64,000 nucleotides of DNA from Flagellimonas aurea (GCF_017313785.1 NZ_JAFLNL010000004.1:248001-312000); one strand, 5' to 3'. Counted from the stretch's first letter, positions 29,086 through 38,497 are shown. Notes: generated by a model not told the origin, from the letters alone. Made by a program: numbers and translations.

Positions 29086-29802
29086 ATGGAAACAGAGAAA
29101 AAAAAGATACTATTGGTAGAGGACGATCCCAATTTTGGAATTGTTCTTAAGGACTATTTAACCATGAACGACTTTGATGTTGTTTTGGCCAAAAACGGAA
29201 TGGAAGGTTTTGAAAAGTTCAAAAAGGACAATTATGATGTTTGTATTTTGGACGTAATGATGCCTTATAAAGATGGATTTACCTTGGCAAAGGAAATCCG
29301 TGAAAAGAATGAGAACGTTCCGATCATCTTTCTGACCGCCAAAACAATGAAAGAAGATGTGCTCAAAGGATATAAGGCCGGTGCAGATGATTATTTGAAC
29401 AAACCTTTTGATTCCGAAGTGCTTTTAATGAAACTAAAAGCGATTCTCCAGAGAAAAGCATCCAGTTCTTTGGCCGATAGTAAGCAGTTTGAGTTTGAGA
29501 TTGGAAATTTCCATTTAAACTCAAAACTACGCTTCTTGAAATATAAGGAAGAAGAACCTATAAAACTGTCTCCAAAAGAAAACGAACTATTACGTTTGTT
29601 GGCGCTTCATGAAAACGATTTGATGCCAAGAGAACTGGCATTGACCAAAATCTGGAGGGATGACAATTATTTCACTTCCAGAAGTATGGATGTTTATATC
29701 GCCAAACTGAGGAAATATCTGAAAAAAGATGACTTAGTTGAAATATTGAATATACACGGGGAAGGATTTAGGCTTGTTGTAAAAGCTGAAAACGAGCAAT
29801 AA
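29086..29802 (+). CDS. OmpR-family response regulator, RprY-like
   Basis: 238 aa. The receiver domain is complete: VEDDPNFG, phospho-acceptor Asp56 in CILDVMMP, Thr in FLTAKT and Lys106 in YLNKPFD. A winged-helix DNA-binding domain follows at about 140-235 (LSPKENELLRLLALHEN, then SRSMDVYIAKLRKYLK). Cotranscribed with the kinase gene upstream; a strong terminator follows. Confidence 0.94.
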   Translation: METEKKKILLVEDDPNFGIVLKDYLTMNDFDVVLAKNGMEGFEKFKKDNYDVCILDVMMPYKDGFTLAKEIREKNENVPIIFLTAKTMKEDVLKGYKAGADDYLNKPFDSEVLLMKLKAILQRKASSSLADSKQFEFEIGNFHLNSKLRFLKYKEEEPIKLSPKENELLRLLALHENDLMPRELALTKIWRDDNYFTSRSMDVYIAKLRKYLKKDDLVEILNIHGEGFRLVVKAENEQ

Positions 29803-29822
29803 ACCAATATCCCATATCATAT

Positions 29823-29852
29823 AAAAAAGCCACCTTTAAAGGTGGCTTTTTT
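29823..29852. terminator. Bidirectional terminator
   Basis: Perfect 15-bp palindrome (AAAAAAGCCACCTTT and complement), serving the plus-strand regulator and the convergent minus-strand gluconokinase gene. Confidence 0.92.
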
Positions 29853-29874
29853 CTGCCGAAAATTCGGGGGATTT

Positions 29875-30372
29875 TTAATCGTTGAGTTTTTTAATTATGC
29901 TTTTCACAACCTTGGCAGGAGTTTCATCTATGGAAACCGTTATCGCCTTGGAAGGTGGTTCCAGCGTGTCAAATTGGGATTTCAACAAGTTCAAGGGCAT
30001 AAAATGTCCTTTCCTTTGTTCCAATCGAGACTTTATCAATTCAAAGGAACCATCTAAATATACAAATTCCATACAATTGCCCATTCCGGCCCTCAAAAGG
30101 CTTCTATAGTTCTTTTTTAAAGCCGAACAAGCAATTATTGCACCTTTGTCCTTATGTTCTACGGCCAATTTATTTAGGGCAACCAACCATCCTTTTCGGT
30201 CTTCATCATTCAACGGAGAGCCTGCGCTCATTTTTTTAACGTTCGCTTCAGGATGAAAATCATCACCATCAAAAAAGGGTCTGGATAGTTTTTCCGATAG
30301 TAGCTTTCCGATTCTTGATTTACCGGAACCACTGACTCCCATAACTATTAGTACAGTTTTACCGTTAGGCAT
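29875..30372 (-). CDS. Gluconokinase (GntK/IdnK type)
   Basis: 165 aa from ATG 30372. P-loop GVSGSGKSRIGKLL, then FFDGDDFHPEANVKKMSAG and PLNDEDRKGWL, which are specific to gluconate kinase; ALKKNYRSLLR and KGHFMPLNLLKSQFDTLE follow. Makes 6-phosphogluconate. A longer frame to 30576 lies within miaA and lacks similarity. Overlaps the miaA end by 8 nt. The GntP-type transporter at 44169 is in a separate operon. Confidence 0.9.
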   Translation of the reverse strand: MPNGKTVLIVMGVSGSGKSRIGKLLSEKLSRPFFDGDDFHPEANVKKMSAGSPLNDEDRKGWLVALNKLAVEHKDKGAIIACSALKKNYRSLLRAGMGNCMEFVYLDGSFELIKSRLEQRKGHFMPLNLLKSQFDTLEPPSKAITVSIDETPAKVVKSIIKKLND

Positions 30373-31288
30373 AAAGGTTGGTTTTAAGTCGGTCTGTGAC
30401 CATTCTAAGTACCTCTTCTGGTTCAGCATTATAGGGTACCCACAAAATGGCATCATTTTTTCGCAGCCAGGTAAGTTGCCGTTTTGCAAATCGCCTAGTA
30501 TTCTTTTTGATTTCGGAAATAGCAAATTCCAAGCTGCAATTCCCCTCAATATATTCAAAAAGTTCTTTGTAACCAACTGTTTGCAATGCGTTCAGGTCCT
30601 TATTTGTATAAAGGTTTTCAGCTTCCTTCAACAGGCCAGCTTCCATCATGAGGTCAACACGTGTGTTTATGCGTTCGTAGATGGTTTCCCTAGGGGCATC
30701 AATGCCTATATAAAAAGACTTGAATGGCCTTGCGGCCCTTGGTTTGTCCAGAAAGGAGGAAAAAGGTTTACCGGATGCTACACAGACTTCCAACGCCCTT
30801 ATGAGCCTGTGTGGGTTTTCTAAATCCACGCTTTTGTAATATTCTGGGTCTTTTTGTTCTAATTCTTTTTGAAGACTTTCTAAGCCTTCATCTTCCAATC
30901 GCCGGTTTAATTTGGAGCGTATCTCGGGATCAACCTCTGGGAATTCATCAAGGCCGGATATAACAGCATCCACGTAAAGACCGCTACCGCCGACCATAAC
31001 CACCACATCTTTTTTTTGGAACAAATCCTCCAGCAGGGAAAGTGCTTCCTTCTCAAAGTCACCCACAGAATAAGGTTCAAAAATACTTTTGTGTTGAATA
31101 AAATGATGGGGTGCTTGCTCCAGTTCCTCTTTTGATGGAACAGCGGTCCCAATTTCCATTTCCTTGAAAAACTGTCTGGAATCTGCGGAAACAATCTCGG
31201 TGTTGAAGTGTTTCGCCAGTTGGATTCCCAAAGCGGTCTTTCCAATGCCCGTGGGGCCAACCACTGCAAGTAATGCTTTTTCGCTCAT
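30365..31288 (-). CDS. miaA: tRNA dimethylallyltransferase MiaA
   Basis: 307 aa from ATG 31288. P-loop VGPTGIGKTALGIQLA, then SADSRQFFKEMEIGTAVPS and PHHFI, and the C-terminal FAKRQLTWLRKND typical of MiaA. Transfers dimethylallyl to A37 of tRNAs reading UNN codons. The start overlaps the stop of the ion channel gene as ATGA; the next ATG upstream (31303) would add five residues. Confidence 0.95.
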   Translation of the reverse strand: MSEKALLAVVGPTGIGKTALGIQLAKHFNTEIVSADSRQFFKEMEIGTAVPSKEELEQAPHHFIQHKSIFEPYSVGDFEKEALSLLEDLFQKKDVVVMVGGSGLYVDAVISGLDEFPEVDPEIRSKLNRRLEDEGLESLQKELEQKDPEYYKSVDLENPHRLIRALEVCVASGKPFSSFLDKPRAARPFKSFYIGIDAPRETIYERINTRVDLMMEAGLLKEAENLYTNKDLNALQTVGYKELFEYIEGNCSLEFAISEIKKNTRRFAKRQLTWLRKNDAILWVPYNAEPEEVLRMVTDRLKTNLYA

Positions 31289-32133
31289 AACGGGTGTCCA
31301 CAATTATAACAATGGGTAGCGTCGTCCCTGTGGCCTTCAACCGAGCAGTTGGGACAGGCTTGCGTATTTACATGCACCAGAAATCCATCATCATCTCTTG
31401 TATTATCTTTCGTGTTTTTGGTGAATTCTGCTGTAACAATGCCTGTGGGCACTGCAATTATTCCATAACCCAAAACCATGATCACCGTTGCTAAAAATTG
31501 TCCCAAATTGGTCTGGGGAGCAATATCGCCATAGCCCACTGTGGTAAGTGTAACAATGGTCCAATAGATACTTTTGGGAATACTTGTAAACCCAGAATCA
31601 TCCCCTTCCACGATGTACATTAATGTGCCCATGATAACAGATAGAATCAACACCACATAAATGAACACGGCTATCTTGGCGCGACTTGCCCTTAACGCCG
31701 ATTGTAGCTGTGAAGCTTCGCCCATAAACTTAACGAGCTTTAATATTCTGAAAATCCGAAGCAATCGGAAAGCCCTTACGGCCAACAAAACTTGGGAGCC
31801 TGCCAGAATATAGGAAAGGTAAAGAGGTATTGTGGACAGGAAGTCGATGATGCCATAGAAGCTAAAAACGTATTTCAATGGTTTTTTAATGCTGATCAGG
31901 CGTGCAATGTACTCTAAGGTGAAAAAGATGGTGACCACCCATTCGAGGGTCAATAGTTCACTGTGATAACGCGCATCAAACTCATCAATGCTCTCCAACA
32001 TCACCAAAATAACACTGATGATAATCAATATGAACAGAAGAATATCAAAAGACTTGCCTGCTGGTGTATCGGCCTCATAAATGACTTCATGAAGCTTGCT
32101 TTTCCATTTGGCTTGTGGTTTGAATTCTTTCAA
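31285..32133 (-). CDS. Voltage-gated potassium channel with C-terminal zinc ribbon
   Basis: 282 aa. Six-helix plan: S1 near 29-46, S2 63-80, S3 93-110, S4 with regularly spaced arginines and lysines (Arg120 to Lys135), pore helix and filter TLTTVGYGD (196-203), S6 to about 236. The cytosolic tail ends in a treble-clef-like zinc ribbon with Cys260, Cys263, Cys275 and Cys278. It sits in one run with the exonuclease gene (3-nt gap) and miaA (ATGA overlap). Confidence 0.9.
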   Translation of the reverse strand: MKEFKPQAKWKSKLHEVIYEADTPAGKSFDILLFILIIISVILVMLESIDEFDARYHSELLTLEWVVTIFFTLEYIARLISIKKPLKYVFSFYGIIDFLSTIPLYLSYILAGSQVLLAVRAFRLLRIFRILKLVKFMGEASQLQSALRASRAKIAVFIYVVLILSVIMGTLMYIVEGDDSGFTSIPKSIYWTIVTLTTVGYGDIAPQTNLGQFLATVIMVLGYGIIAVPTGIVTAEFTKNTKDNTRDDDGFLVHVNTQACPNCSVEGHRDDATHCYNCGHPL

Positions 32134-32136
32134 TGA

Positions 32137-33468
32137 TCAAGAAGTTAGTGGTATGGTTTTGAGTCGGTTGTTTTTTCTTAAAAAAGTTTCTATGATGAAG
32201 GTCGTATTTTCATCGCTCCGCATCGGGGTCATTATGGATTCTAAGATATGAATATTATTGATTTGATGGTTGAGTTCCACAAATCCAAACCCTTGGAGTC
32301 TACCATTTTTTATTAAAATAAAACTTCGCTCCCCAACATGTCTGCCCTGATCGGTCAGGGCCACGTTTTTATCCTGGATGCTGTACTTTTCAAACGCGGA
32401 CAGTACTTTTTCGTTACATTCCAAAGCACCTGGAGCATTAATTGCCTTCGGGCATTTATTGTCCGTTTCCAATGAGGCCGGGCAGAAATCAAACTCTTCG
32501 GAAACCTTTTTTACAAAGCTTCGCGCCGATTCGATTCCATTAAAGGCCAACTTTTTATGTTCGAGCGACCGGTTCTTTTCCGGCGCCAACATGATATGCT
32601 CGGTTCCGTTTTGACTAAAATCTATGGTGTGCGTAAAGAGTTTTCCTTTGGAAACGTGATTGTATCTGGGTCTGTTCTTTTTCTGTTCCAAATACGCCTT
32701 TAAAATGGCAATGAGTTCGCTTCCTGTTTTTTCGTAGGTAACTTTCTTGGTTTCCTTTTGAAGTTTGCGCGCGACCTTCCCCACATTGGTAAAATGTTGG
32801 TTCACCCGCTTTTTAATGTCCTTGGTCTTCCCTATAAAGATGATCTGTCCATCTTTGTCGTGCATGTAGTAGACCCCAGTTTCCGATGGCAGGTCAAAGA
32901 CCATATCCAACTGGGTGGGGGAAAGTTCCCCGTGGGTCTCTTCGCGGATGACCTCGGTAATGATTTTCTTGTCCGAATCCTTGTCCAATAATAATTTGAA
33001 AAGCTTCAAGGTGGCAAGTGCATCACCATTGGCACGGTGCCTATCGCTCATCGGTATGCCGAGCGAACGGGCCAATTTTCCCAAGCTGTGCGACTCCGCG
33101 TCAGGGATAAGCTGCTTGGAAAGGTCTACCGTACAAAGCGTCTTGCGCTGAAAATCGTATCCCAAACGCCGAAACTCGGTTCTCAGGATCCTATAATCGA
33201 ACTGGGCATTGTGCGCCACTAAAACGGCATCTTCGGTAATTTCTACAATTCGTTTGGCCACTTCGTGAAACTTGGGTGCCGAACGTAACATTTTATTGTT
33301 GATGCCCGTGAGTTTGGCCACAAAAGGCTGTATTTCCCGTTCTGGATTGACCAAACAAATGAATTTGTCGACCACCTGGTGCCCATCAAACCTGTGGATG
33401 GCAATTTCGGTGATGCCTTCCTCATTGTATTTTCCTCCCGTGCTTTCAATGTCAAGTATCGCGTACAT
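32137..33468 (-). CDS. DnaQ-like exonuclease fused to GIY-YIG domain
   Basis: 443 aa. N-terminal DEDDh 3'-5' exonuclease: Asp6 and Glu8 in ILDIEST, Asp91 in AHNAQFDYRIL, His144 and Asp149 in HRANGDA. Residues 193-275 form a UvrC/Cho-type GIY-YIG domain (GVYYM, FIGKT, Arg221). The last 170 residues are unassigned. The plan resembles the mycobacterial and proteobacterial DnaQ-UvrC fusions of DNA repair. The role here is inferred as DNA repair or end processing. Confidence 0.88.
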   Translation of the reverse strand: MYAILDIESTGGKYNEEGITEIAIHRFDGHQVVDKFICLVNPEREIQPFVAKLTGINNKMLRSAPKFHEVAKRIVEITEDAVLVAHNAQFDYRILRTEFRRLGYDFQRKTLCTVDLSKQLIPDAESHSLGKLARSLGIPMSDRHRANGDALATLKLFKLLLDKDSDKKIITEVIREETHGELSPTQLDMVFDLPSETGVYYMHDKDGQIIFIGKTKDIKKRVNQHFTNVGKVARKLQKETKKVTYEKTGSELIAILKAYLEQKKNRPRYNHVSKGKLFTHTIDFSQNGTEHIMLAPEKNRSLEHKKLAFNGIESARSFVKKVSEEFDFCPASLETDNKCPKAINAPGALECNEKVLSAFEKYSIQDKNVALTDQGRHVGERSFILIKNGRLQGFGFVELNHQINNIHILESIMTPMRSDENTTFIIETFLRKNNRLKTIPLTS

Positions 33469-33481
33469 GGAAAATTACTGG

Positions 33482-34141
33482 TTATGAATAGTTTCTAGCT
33501 CCAAATATACTGCTTCCAATTCGTACCATGTTGCTGCCTTCCTCAATGGCAATCTGGTAATCTCCGCTCATTCCCATGGAAAGTATGGTGATATCGTCCA
33601 ATTTTGTTTTGAGGTTCCCGAACATGGATTTGAGTTGGGCGAACTCCTTGCGTACCTGGTTTTCGTCATCCGTAAATGTGGCCATGCCCATCAAACCGAC
33701 AATTTTTATGTTTTCCATCGCCTTAAATGCATCAGACTCGATAAGCTCCTCCAGTTCTGCTTTATCCAGACCAAATTTGGTGTCCTCTTCGGCGATATGG
33801 ATTTGTAGCAAACATGGAATCACACGATTGTACTTTTTTGCCTGCTTGTTGATTTCTTTTAATAATCGAGGGCTGTCGACCCCATGAATCAAAGAAACAA
33901 ATTCGGCCATGTATTTGACCTTGTTCCGTTGTACGTGGCCGATCATATGCCAATCGATGTCCTTGGGCAAATCTTCCCATTTCTGGACCATCTCCTGCAC
34001 TTTGTTCTCTCCAAATACGCGTTGCCCCGCTTCGTAAGCCTCTAAAATATCCTCGTTGGGCTTGGTTTTGGAAACGGCGACCAGAGTAACTCTCTCGGGG
34101 AGCTCTGATTTTATTTGATTGAGATTATCTTTTATGGACAT
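33482..34141 (-). CDS. YggS-type PLP-binding protein (PLP homeostasis)
   Basis: 219 aa. Alanine-racemase-like barrel domain without catalytic activity. The PLP lysine is Lys25 in LVAVSKTKP; FGENKVQEM, WHMIGHVQRNK, KFGLDK and the C-terminal SMGMSGDYQIAIEEGSNMVR complete the family pattern. Binds PLP and buffers vitamin B6 and amino-acid pools. First gene of a minus-strand run extending to gluconokinase. Confidence 0.94.
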   Translation of the reverse strand: MSIKDNLNQIKSELPERVTLVAVSKTKPNEDILEAYEAGQRVFGENKVQEMVQKWEDLPKDIDWHMIGHVQRNKVKYMAEFVSLIHGVDSPRLLKEINKQAKKYNRVIPCLLQIHIAEEDTKFGLDKAELEELIESDAFKAMENIKIVGLMGMATFTDDENQVRKEFAQLKSMFGNLKTKLDDITILSMGMSGDYQIAIEEGSNMVRIGSSIFGARNYS

Positions 34142-34153
34142 AGTTTAATTAAT

Positions 34154-34193
34154 GTCATTCCGCTCCCGATAACTATCGGGATGATGCGGAGTC
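34154..34193. repeat. Short palindromic element
   Basis: Begins GTCATTCCGC and ends GCGGAGTC, with a central perfect hairpin CCCGATA-AC-TATCGGG (34165-34180). Its outer end resembles the dispersed GTCATTtCGA family. It lies 13 bp upstream of the yggS start. Confidence 0.6.
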
Positions 34194-34260
34194 TTTTAAA
34201 TTAATGGATTCCTGCTATTTTGCCCATTGATGAACGTATGGCAGAAACGATAAAAAATTC

Positions 34261-34375
34261 GTCATTTCGAGTGATTTTTTGAACCAAAGTTCAAAAAAAT
34301 GTATCGAGAAAAGAATTTTCTCAGTTACAAACCTTGTTCTCGATACTTTTTCTTTCTGAAAAAACTCGAACTGAC
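34261..34375. repeat. Long imperfect hairpin of the GTCATTTCGA family
   Basis: The left half (GTCATTTCGAGTGATTTTTT ... GTATCGAGAA) and the complement of the right half (GTCAGTTCGAGTTTTTTCAG ... GTATCGAGAAC) match over some 45 bp. The 279-bp gap 34142-34420 holds only this and the element at 34154; a 64-codon frame across it is not credible as a gene. Confidence 0.75.
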
Positions 34376-34420
34376 GGTTTTCAGTCATAAATATCATCAA
34401 AATGAACAATTGATTAAAAT

Positions 34421-35656
34421 TTACAATTCATAAATGGCAAGCCCACTACGGAGCTTAGGCTCAATATACGTGCTTTTTGGGGGCATTACCAAACCTGCGT
34501 CGGCAATTGCCTTGATTTCTTCAACTGTTGTAGGAACCAGACTGAAACCTACCGCATAACTTCCCGAATCTACTAAATCCTTCATTTTGATCAGGTTGTT
34601 TTTGCCATAACCATAGCAAATCCGCTTATCGTTCCTGAGGTCTGTGATGCCCAAAATAGGCTCTAAAATGGTTTTGTACAGGATTTGCGTGTCCAATTTG
34701 CTCAACGCATCGGTAAACTCATGATTGGTTTTCCTAAAATGCAGCGTATAGAATTCTCCTTCCAAATACATACTGAATTCATGCTTTTTGGATGGTTTGC
34801 ACAGTCCGTCCTCCCTTTTTTCTATTCTGAAATGCTCGTCCAGCTGGATCAGAAACTCCTTTTTTGAGTAGCCGTTCAAATCTTTGACCATTCGGTTGAA
34901 CTCTGAAATCCGCATTTGGGATTCAGGAATCAGGTAGGCCATAAAATAGTTGTAGGCCTCTTCACCTGTGTGATTCTCATTTTCGGACTTCTTTACATCG
35001 GCCAACAAACTGGAGGATGCACTACGGTGGTGTCCATCCGCAATATAAAGCGCGTTGAGTTCGCCGAAGGCCTTTTCCAGTTTCTCAATCCCTTCGGGAT
35101 ACGAGATTTTCCAAAGTTTATGGTTCACTCTGTCCGTAGTGGTGAAATCGTATTCGGGTGTCCGTTCAATTTTACGCTGAAAGATTTCATCCACCGTTTT
35201 ATTATCCTCATAGGTCATTAAAACAGGCTCCGCATTAAAGCCAACGATATGCAGGTAGTCGGCAAAAAGCTCCTCACGGTCTTGAATGGTGTCCTCGTGT
35301 TTTTTGATGACATTCCTCCTGTAATCATCCACACTACAGGCGCAAAAGAAACCCAAACTCTTAAAATCATCTTTTTCAATTTGATACAGATAAAAGCTGG
35401 GTTCCTCATCTTTTTGAAAGATATTCTCCTCCAAAAACTCCAAATATCGATTGTGAACCAAACCAAACCGTTCTTTTCCTTTGATAGTCTTTTCAAACTT
35501 GAAACCTGGGTTGATGATGTGCAAAAACGAGAACGGGTTATATTGCAATATCGCTTTCAGCTCCTCTTTGGAATATTCTTCGTAGGAGCGCGATGCTACA
35601 AAAAAAGCTTTGTCCTTTGTGGGGCGAATGGCCTTAAAAGGTTTTACAATGGCCAT
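34421..35656 (-). CDS. DUF1015 family protein
   Basis: 411 aa soluble protein. VKPFKAIRPTKDKA at the start, LYIADGHHRSASSSLLAD in the middle (a strongly conserved Asp-Gly-His-His-Arg motif) and GLVMPPKSTYIEPKLRSGL at the end are characteristic of DUF1015. Members often sit near serine biosynthesis genes; none is visible here. The ADGHHR motif resembles that of ParB-like nucleases, so nucleotide binding is possible but not shown. Confidence 0.85.
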   Translation of the reverse strand: MAIVKPFKAIRPTKDKAFFVASRSYEEYSKEELKAILQYNPFSFLHIINPGFKFEKTIKGKERFGLVHNRYLEFLEENIFQKDEEPSFYLYQIEKDDFKSLGFFCACSVDDYRRNVIKKHEDTIQDREELFADYLHIVGFNAEPVLMTYEDNKTVDEIFQRKIERTPEYDFTTTDRVNHKLWKISYPEGIEKLEKAFGELNALYIADGHHRSASSSLLADVKKSENENHTGEEAYNYFMAYLIPESQMRISEFNRMVKDLNGYSKKEFLIQLDEHFRIEKREDGLCKPSKKHEFSMYLEGEFYTLHFRKTNHEFTDALSKLDTQILYKTILEPILGITDLRNDKRICYGYGKNNLIKMKDLVDSGSYAVGFSLVPTTVEEIKAIADAGLVMPPKSTYIEPKLRSGLAIYEL

Positions 35657-35738
35657 GAAATTCGTTATCTGGTTAGAAGGGATGGTTGCCCTTATGATTA
35701 ATTATTGCTACTTAAATTTAGAACACTTAGTGTCTTTT

Positions 35739-35817
35739 GTCATTTCGAACATAGTGAGAAATCTCATTATAGATTTAAAGTTAAAAGATTCCTCGTCGCA
35801 TGCTTTGTCGGAATGAC
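35739..35817. repeat. Dispersed palindromic element, 79 bp
   Basis: Left end GTCATTTCGAACATAGTGAG, right end CGTCGCATGCTTTGTCGGAA followed by TGAC. Same layout and internal words (GTGAGAAATCTC, CTCGTCGC) as the element at 41790. It fills the gap between the DUF1015 and dehydrogenase genes. Confidence 0.8.
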
Positions 35818-35835
35818 GACCACGTCCTTTGAATC

Positions 35836-36723
35836 CTATTTGAATTGTGCAGAAACGTTTTCCGCTTTTCTGGATTCGGAATAATCGTAAAAACCTTCGC
35901 CCGATTTCACGCCCAATTTACCTGCCATAACCATATTGACGAGTAGGGGGCACGGAGCGTATTTAGGATTCTTGAATCCATCGTACATCACATTTAAAAT
36001 GGAAAGGCATACATCCAATCCAATAAAATCGGCCAATTGGAGCGGCCCCATGGGGTGTGCCATGCCCAATTTCATTACGGTGTCGATTTCTTCAACGCCA
36101 GCCACGCCATTGTACAAGGTTTCTATGGATTCGTTGATCATCGGCATCAAAATACGATTGGCCACAAATCCTGGGTAATCGTTTACCTCGGTCGGGGTTT
36201 TCCCCAATTTTTTGGATAGCCCCATGATGGTTTCCGTGACTTCGTCCGAAGTGCTGTACCCACGAATGATTTCCACCAATTTCATAATGGGTACGGGGTT
36301 CATAAAGTGCATTCCGATCACTTTTTCGGGACGATTGGTGGCAGCACCGATTTGTGTGATGGAAATAGAGGAGGTATTGGTGGCCAAAATGGCTTCTGCT
36401 TTGCAGACTTCGTCCAAGTCCTTGAAAATCTTCAGTTTGATATCCAAGTTCTCTGTTGCGGCTTCAACTACTAAATCTGAATCAGAAACACCTTCTTTAA
36501 GGTTGGTATAGGTGGTAATATTGGACAACGTAGCTTCCTTTTTGGCCCCATCAATGACCTCTTTGGAAATCATTCGGTCTAAATTCTTGGTAATGGTCGC
36601 CATTCCTTTGTCCAAAGAGGCCTGAGAAATATCCACCAGATTTACTTTATATCCGTTTTGGGCAAAAACATGGGCAATTCCGTTACCCATGGTTCCAGCA
36701 CCGATTACTGCTATTTGTTCCAT
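35836..36723 (-). CDS. 3-hydroxyacyl-CoA (3-hydroxybutyryl-CoA) dehydrogenase
   Basis: 295 aa. NAD-binding GAGTMGNGIAHVFAQNGY at the N terminus, AIL-ATNTSSISIT, the catalytic His in GMHFMNPVPIMKLVE, and the C-terminal dimerisation domain with HPMGPLQLADFIGLD. Acts in fatty acid oxidation or butanoyl-CoA metabolism. No other beta-oxidation gene is adjacent. Confidence 0.93.
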   Translation of the reverse strand: MEQIAVIGAGTMGNGIAHVFAQNGYKVNLVDISQASLDKGMATITKNLDRMISKEVIDGAKKEATLSNITTYTNLKEGVSDSDLVVEAATENLDIKLKIFKDLDEVCKAEAILATNTSSISITQIGAATNRPEKVIGMHFMNPVPIMKLVEIIRGYSTSDEVTETIMGLSKKLGKTPTEVNDYPGFVANRILMPMINESIETLYNGVAGVEEIDTVMKLGMAHPMGPLQLADFIGLDVCLSILNVMYDGFKNPKYAPCPLLVNMVMAGKLGVKSGEGFYDYSESRKAENVSAQFK

Positions 36724-36776
36724 AGTATAGTATTTAAAACTGTTGTCAGTTCAAAAAAATTAGAGAAGGACAACGA

Positions 36777-37742
36777 TTATTGATCAAAAGATTCTATTAT
36801 CTGAAGGGCCACGCGTAGGGCGTTGGTGCCTTGTTCCAAACTTACGATTGGGGTGGTATCGTTGTTGATGGCATCTGCAAAGGTTTCCAGCTCATCCAAA
36901 ATGGCGTTGTTTACGTCTATTTCAGGGTTTTCAAAATAGATCTGCTTTTTCTCGCCTTCCGCATTTTGAAGGATCATATCAAAATCCCCAGGCTTTTCTG
37001 GAGCGTCCTTCATCTTTACCACTTCCACTTTTTTCTCCAAGAAATCCACCGAGATATAGGCATCACGCTGAAAGAAGCGGGACTTTCGCATATTTTTCAA
37101 AGAGATTCTGCTGGCGGTAAGGTTGGCCACGCAACCATTTTTGAACTGTATGCGCGCGTTGGCGATATCTGGAGACTGACTTATCACGGAGACCCCGCTC
37201 GCATTGATTTTATCCACTTCCGAAGGAACAACGCTCAATATGGCATCGATGTCGTGTATCATCAAATCCAAGACCACGGGTACATCGGTTCCGCGGGGAT
37301 TAAATTCCGCCAGACGATGCGTTTCGATGAACATGGGGTTCTCAATTTTGTTCTTTACCGCCAAAAATGCAGGGTTAAAGCGCTCCACATGTCCAACTTG
37401 GCCTTTTACACCATGTTTTTTGGACAATTCCAATAATTGCTCCGCTTCTTCCAGCGTATTGGTAATGGGTTTTTCTATGAAGATGTGTTTGCCTTTTTCG
37501 ATGGCCTTTTTGGCACAATCAAAATGGGACAAGGTGGGTGTTACAATGTCGACAACGTCCACGGCATCCATCAAATTGTTGATGTTATCGTAGTGGGTGT
37601 ATCCAAATTCTGCCGCTACTTTTTTTGCATTGATCTCATCAGGATCGTAGAATCCAACGAGTTCGTATTTATCCGATTGGTTTAAGAGCCTTAGGTGTAT
37701 TTTTCCTAAATGTCCTGCTCCCAGGACACCAACTTTTAGCAT
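36777..37742 (-). CDS. Gfo/Idh/MocA family oxidoreductase
   Basis: 321 aa from ATG 37742 (MLKVGVLGAGHLGKIHLRLL). NAD(P)-binding Rossmann fold at 1-120 with FIEKPITNTLEEAE, whose Lys is the usual catalytic residue; the C-terminal alpha/beta domain contains DLMIHDIDAIL. Substrate likely a sugar or cyclitol derivative, not deducible. An ATG at 37787 would add 15 residues before the Rossmann start and is rejected. Confidence 0.88.
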   Translation of the reverse strand: MLKVGVLGAGHLGKIHLRLLNQSDKYELVGFYDPDEINAKKVAAEFGYTHYDNINNLMDAVDVVDIVTPTLSHFDCAKKAIEKGKHIFIEKPITNTLEEAEQLLELSKKHGVKGQVGHVERFNPAFLAVKNKIENPMFIETHRLAEFNPRGTDVPVVLDLMIHDIDAILSVVPSEVDKINASGVSVISQSPDIANARIQFKNGCVANLTASRISLKNMRKSRFFQRDAYISVDFLEKKVEVVKMKDAPEKPGDFDMILQNAEGEKKQIYFENPEIDVNNAILDELETFADAINNDTTPIVSLEQGTNALRVALQIIESFDQ

Positions 37743-37812
37743 AATACCTGTTTTCGTCAAAAATACGGATATGAGGGCAGTTTCCATAAAAAATTGTAGT
37801 ATACTGCGGTGA

Positions 37813-37820
37813 TATTTTTG
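37813..37820 (+). promoter_or_regulatory. Candidate -7 element of pcm
   Basis: TATTTTTG fits TAnnTTTG and ends 35 bp before the pcm start codon. Spacing to the nearest TTG (37795) is short at 15 bp. Confidence 0.3.
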
Positions 37821-37855
37821 GGAACTTTTTAAATTCGTGCACCAGACCAGAGACC

Positions 37856-38497
37856 ATGAAGGATACGCTAAAACATAGGGGAATGCGCAACAACTTGGCA
37901 GAAATAGTCGCTGCTAAGGGTGTTACGGACAAAAAGGTGCTCGAAGCCATTAAAACCATACCAAGACATTTGTTTCTGGATAGTGGTTTTGAAGACCATG
38001 CCTATCAGGATAAGGCGTTCCCAATAGGTGCCGACCAGACCATTTCGCAGCCCTATACCGTGGCTTTTCAAACAGAATTGTTGGAGGTGAAGCCCAATGC
38101 CAAAATTTTGGAGATTGGGACGGGCAGTGGCTATCAAACAGCAGTTTTATTGCATTTACGGGCCAAGGTGTACACCATTGAACGGCAATTGGAGCTGTTC
38201 AAAACAACCCGATTGTTCTTCAATAAGATGCATTATCGCCCAAAAAAAATGATTTTTGGTGACGGTTACAAAGGATTGCCCGAAGAGGCTCCTTTTGATG
38301 GTATTATCGTGACCGCTGGCGCACCCGAAGTACCCAGAGCGCTGATGTCCCAATTAAAAGTAGGGGGAAGGTTGGTGATTCCCGTAGGGGTTGATGAACA
38401 AATCATGACTTTGTTCGTACGAAAGTCCGAAAAGGAATTTGAAAAGAAGGAATTCGGTTCGTTCCGTTTTGTACCCTTGTTGGAAGACAAGAACTAG
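37856..38497 (+). CDS. pcm: Protein-L-isoaspartate O-methyltransferase
   Basis: 213 aa. Repairs isoaspartyl residues in damaged proteins. [14 protein letters not shown] and [14 protein letters not shown] precede the SAM motif [29 protein letters not shown] and GGRLVIPVG are typical. Convergent with smpB, the two genes overlapping by 4 nt at their 3' ends. Confidence 0.95.
   Translation: MKDTLKHRGMRNNLAEIVAAKGVTDKKVLEAIKTIPRHLFLDSGFEDHAYQDKAFPIGADQTISQPYTVAFQTELLEVKPNAKILEIGTGSGYQTAVLLHLRAKVYTIERQLELFKTTRLFFNKMHYRPKKMIFGDGYKGLPEEAPFDGIIVTAGAPEVPRALMSQLKVGGRLVIPVGVDEQIMTLFVRKSEKEFEKKEFGSFRFVPLLEDKN

Noticed and set aside
34215-34409. 64-codon minus-strand open frame
   Set aside because: It runs through the long palindromic element and resembles no protein; a chance frame in AT-rich DNA.
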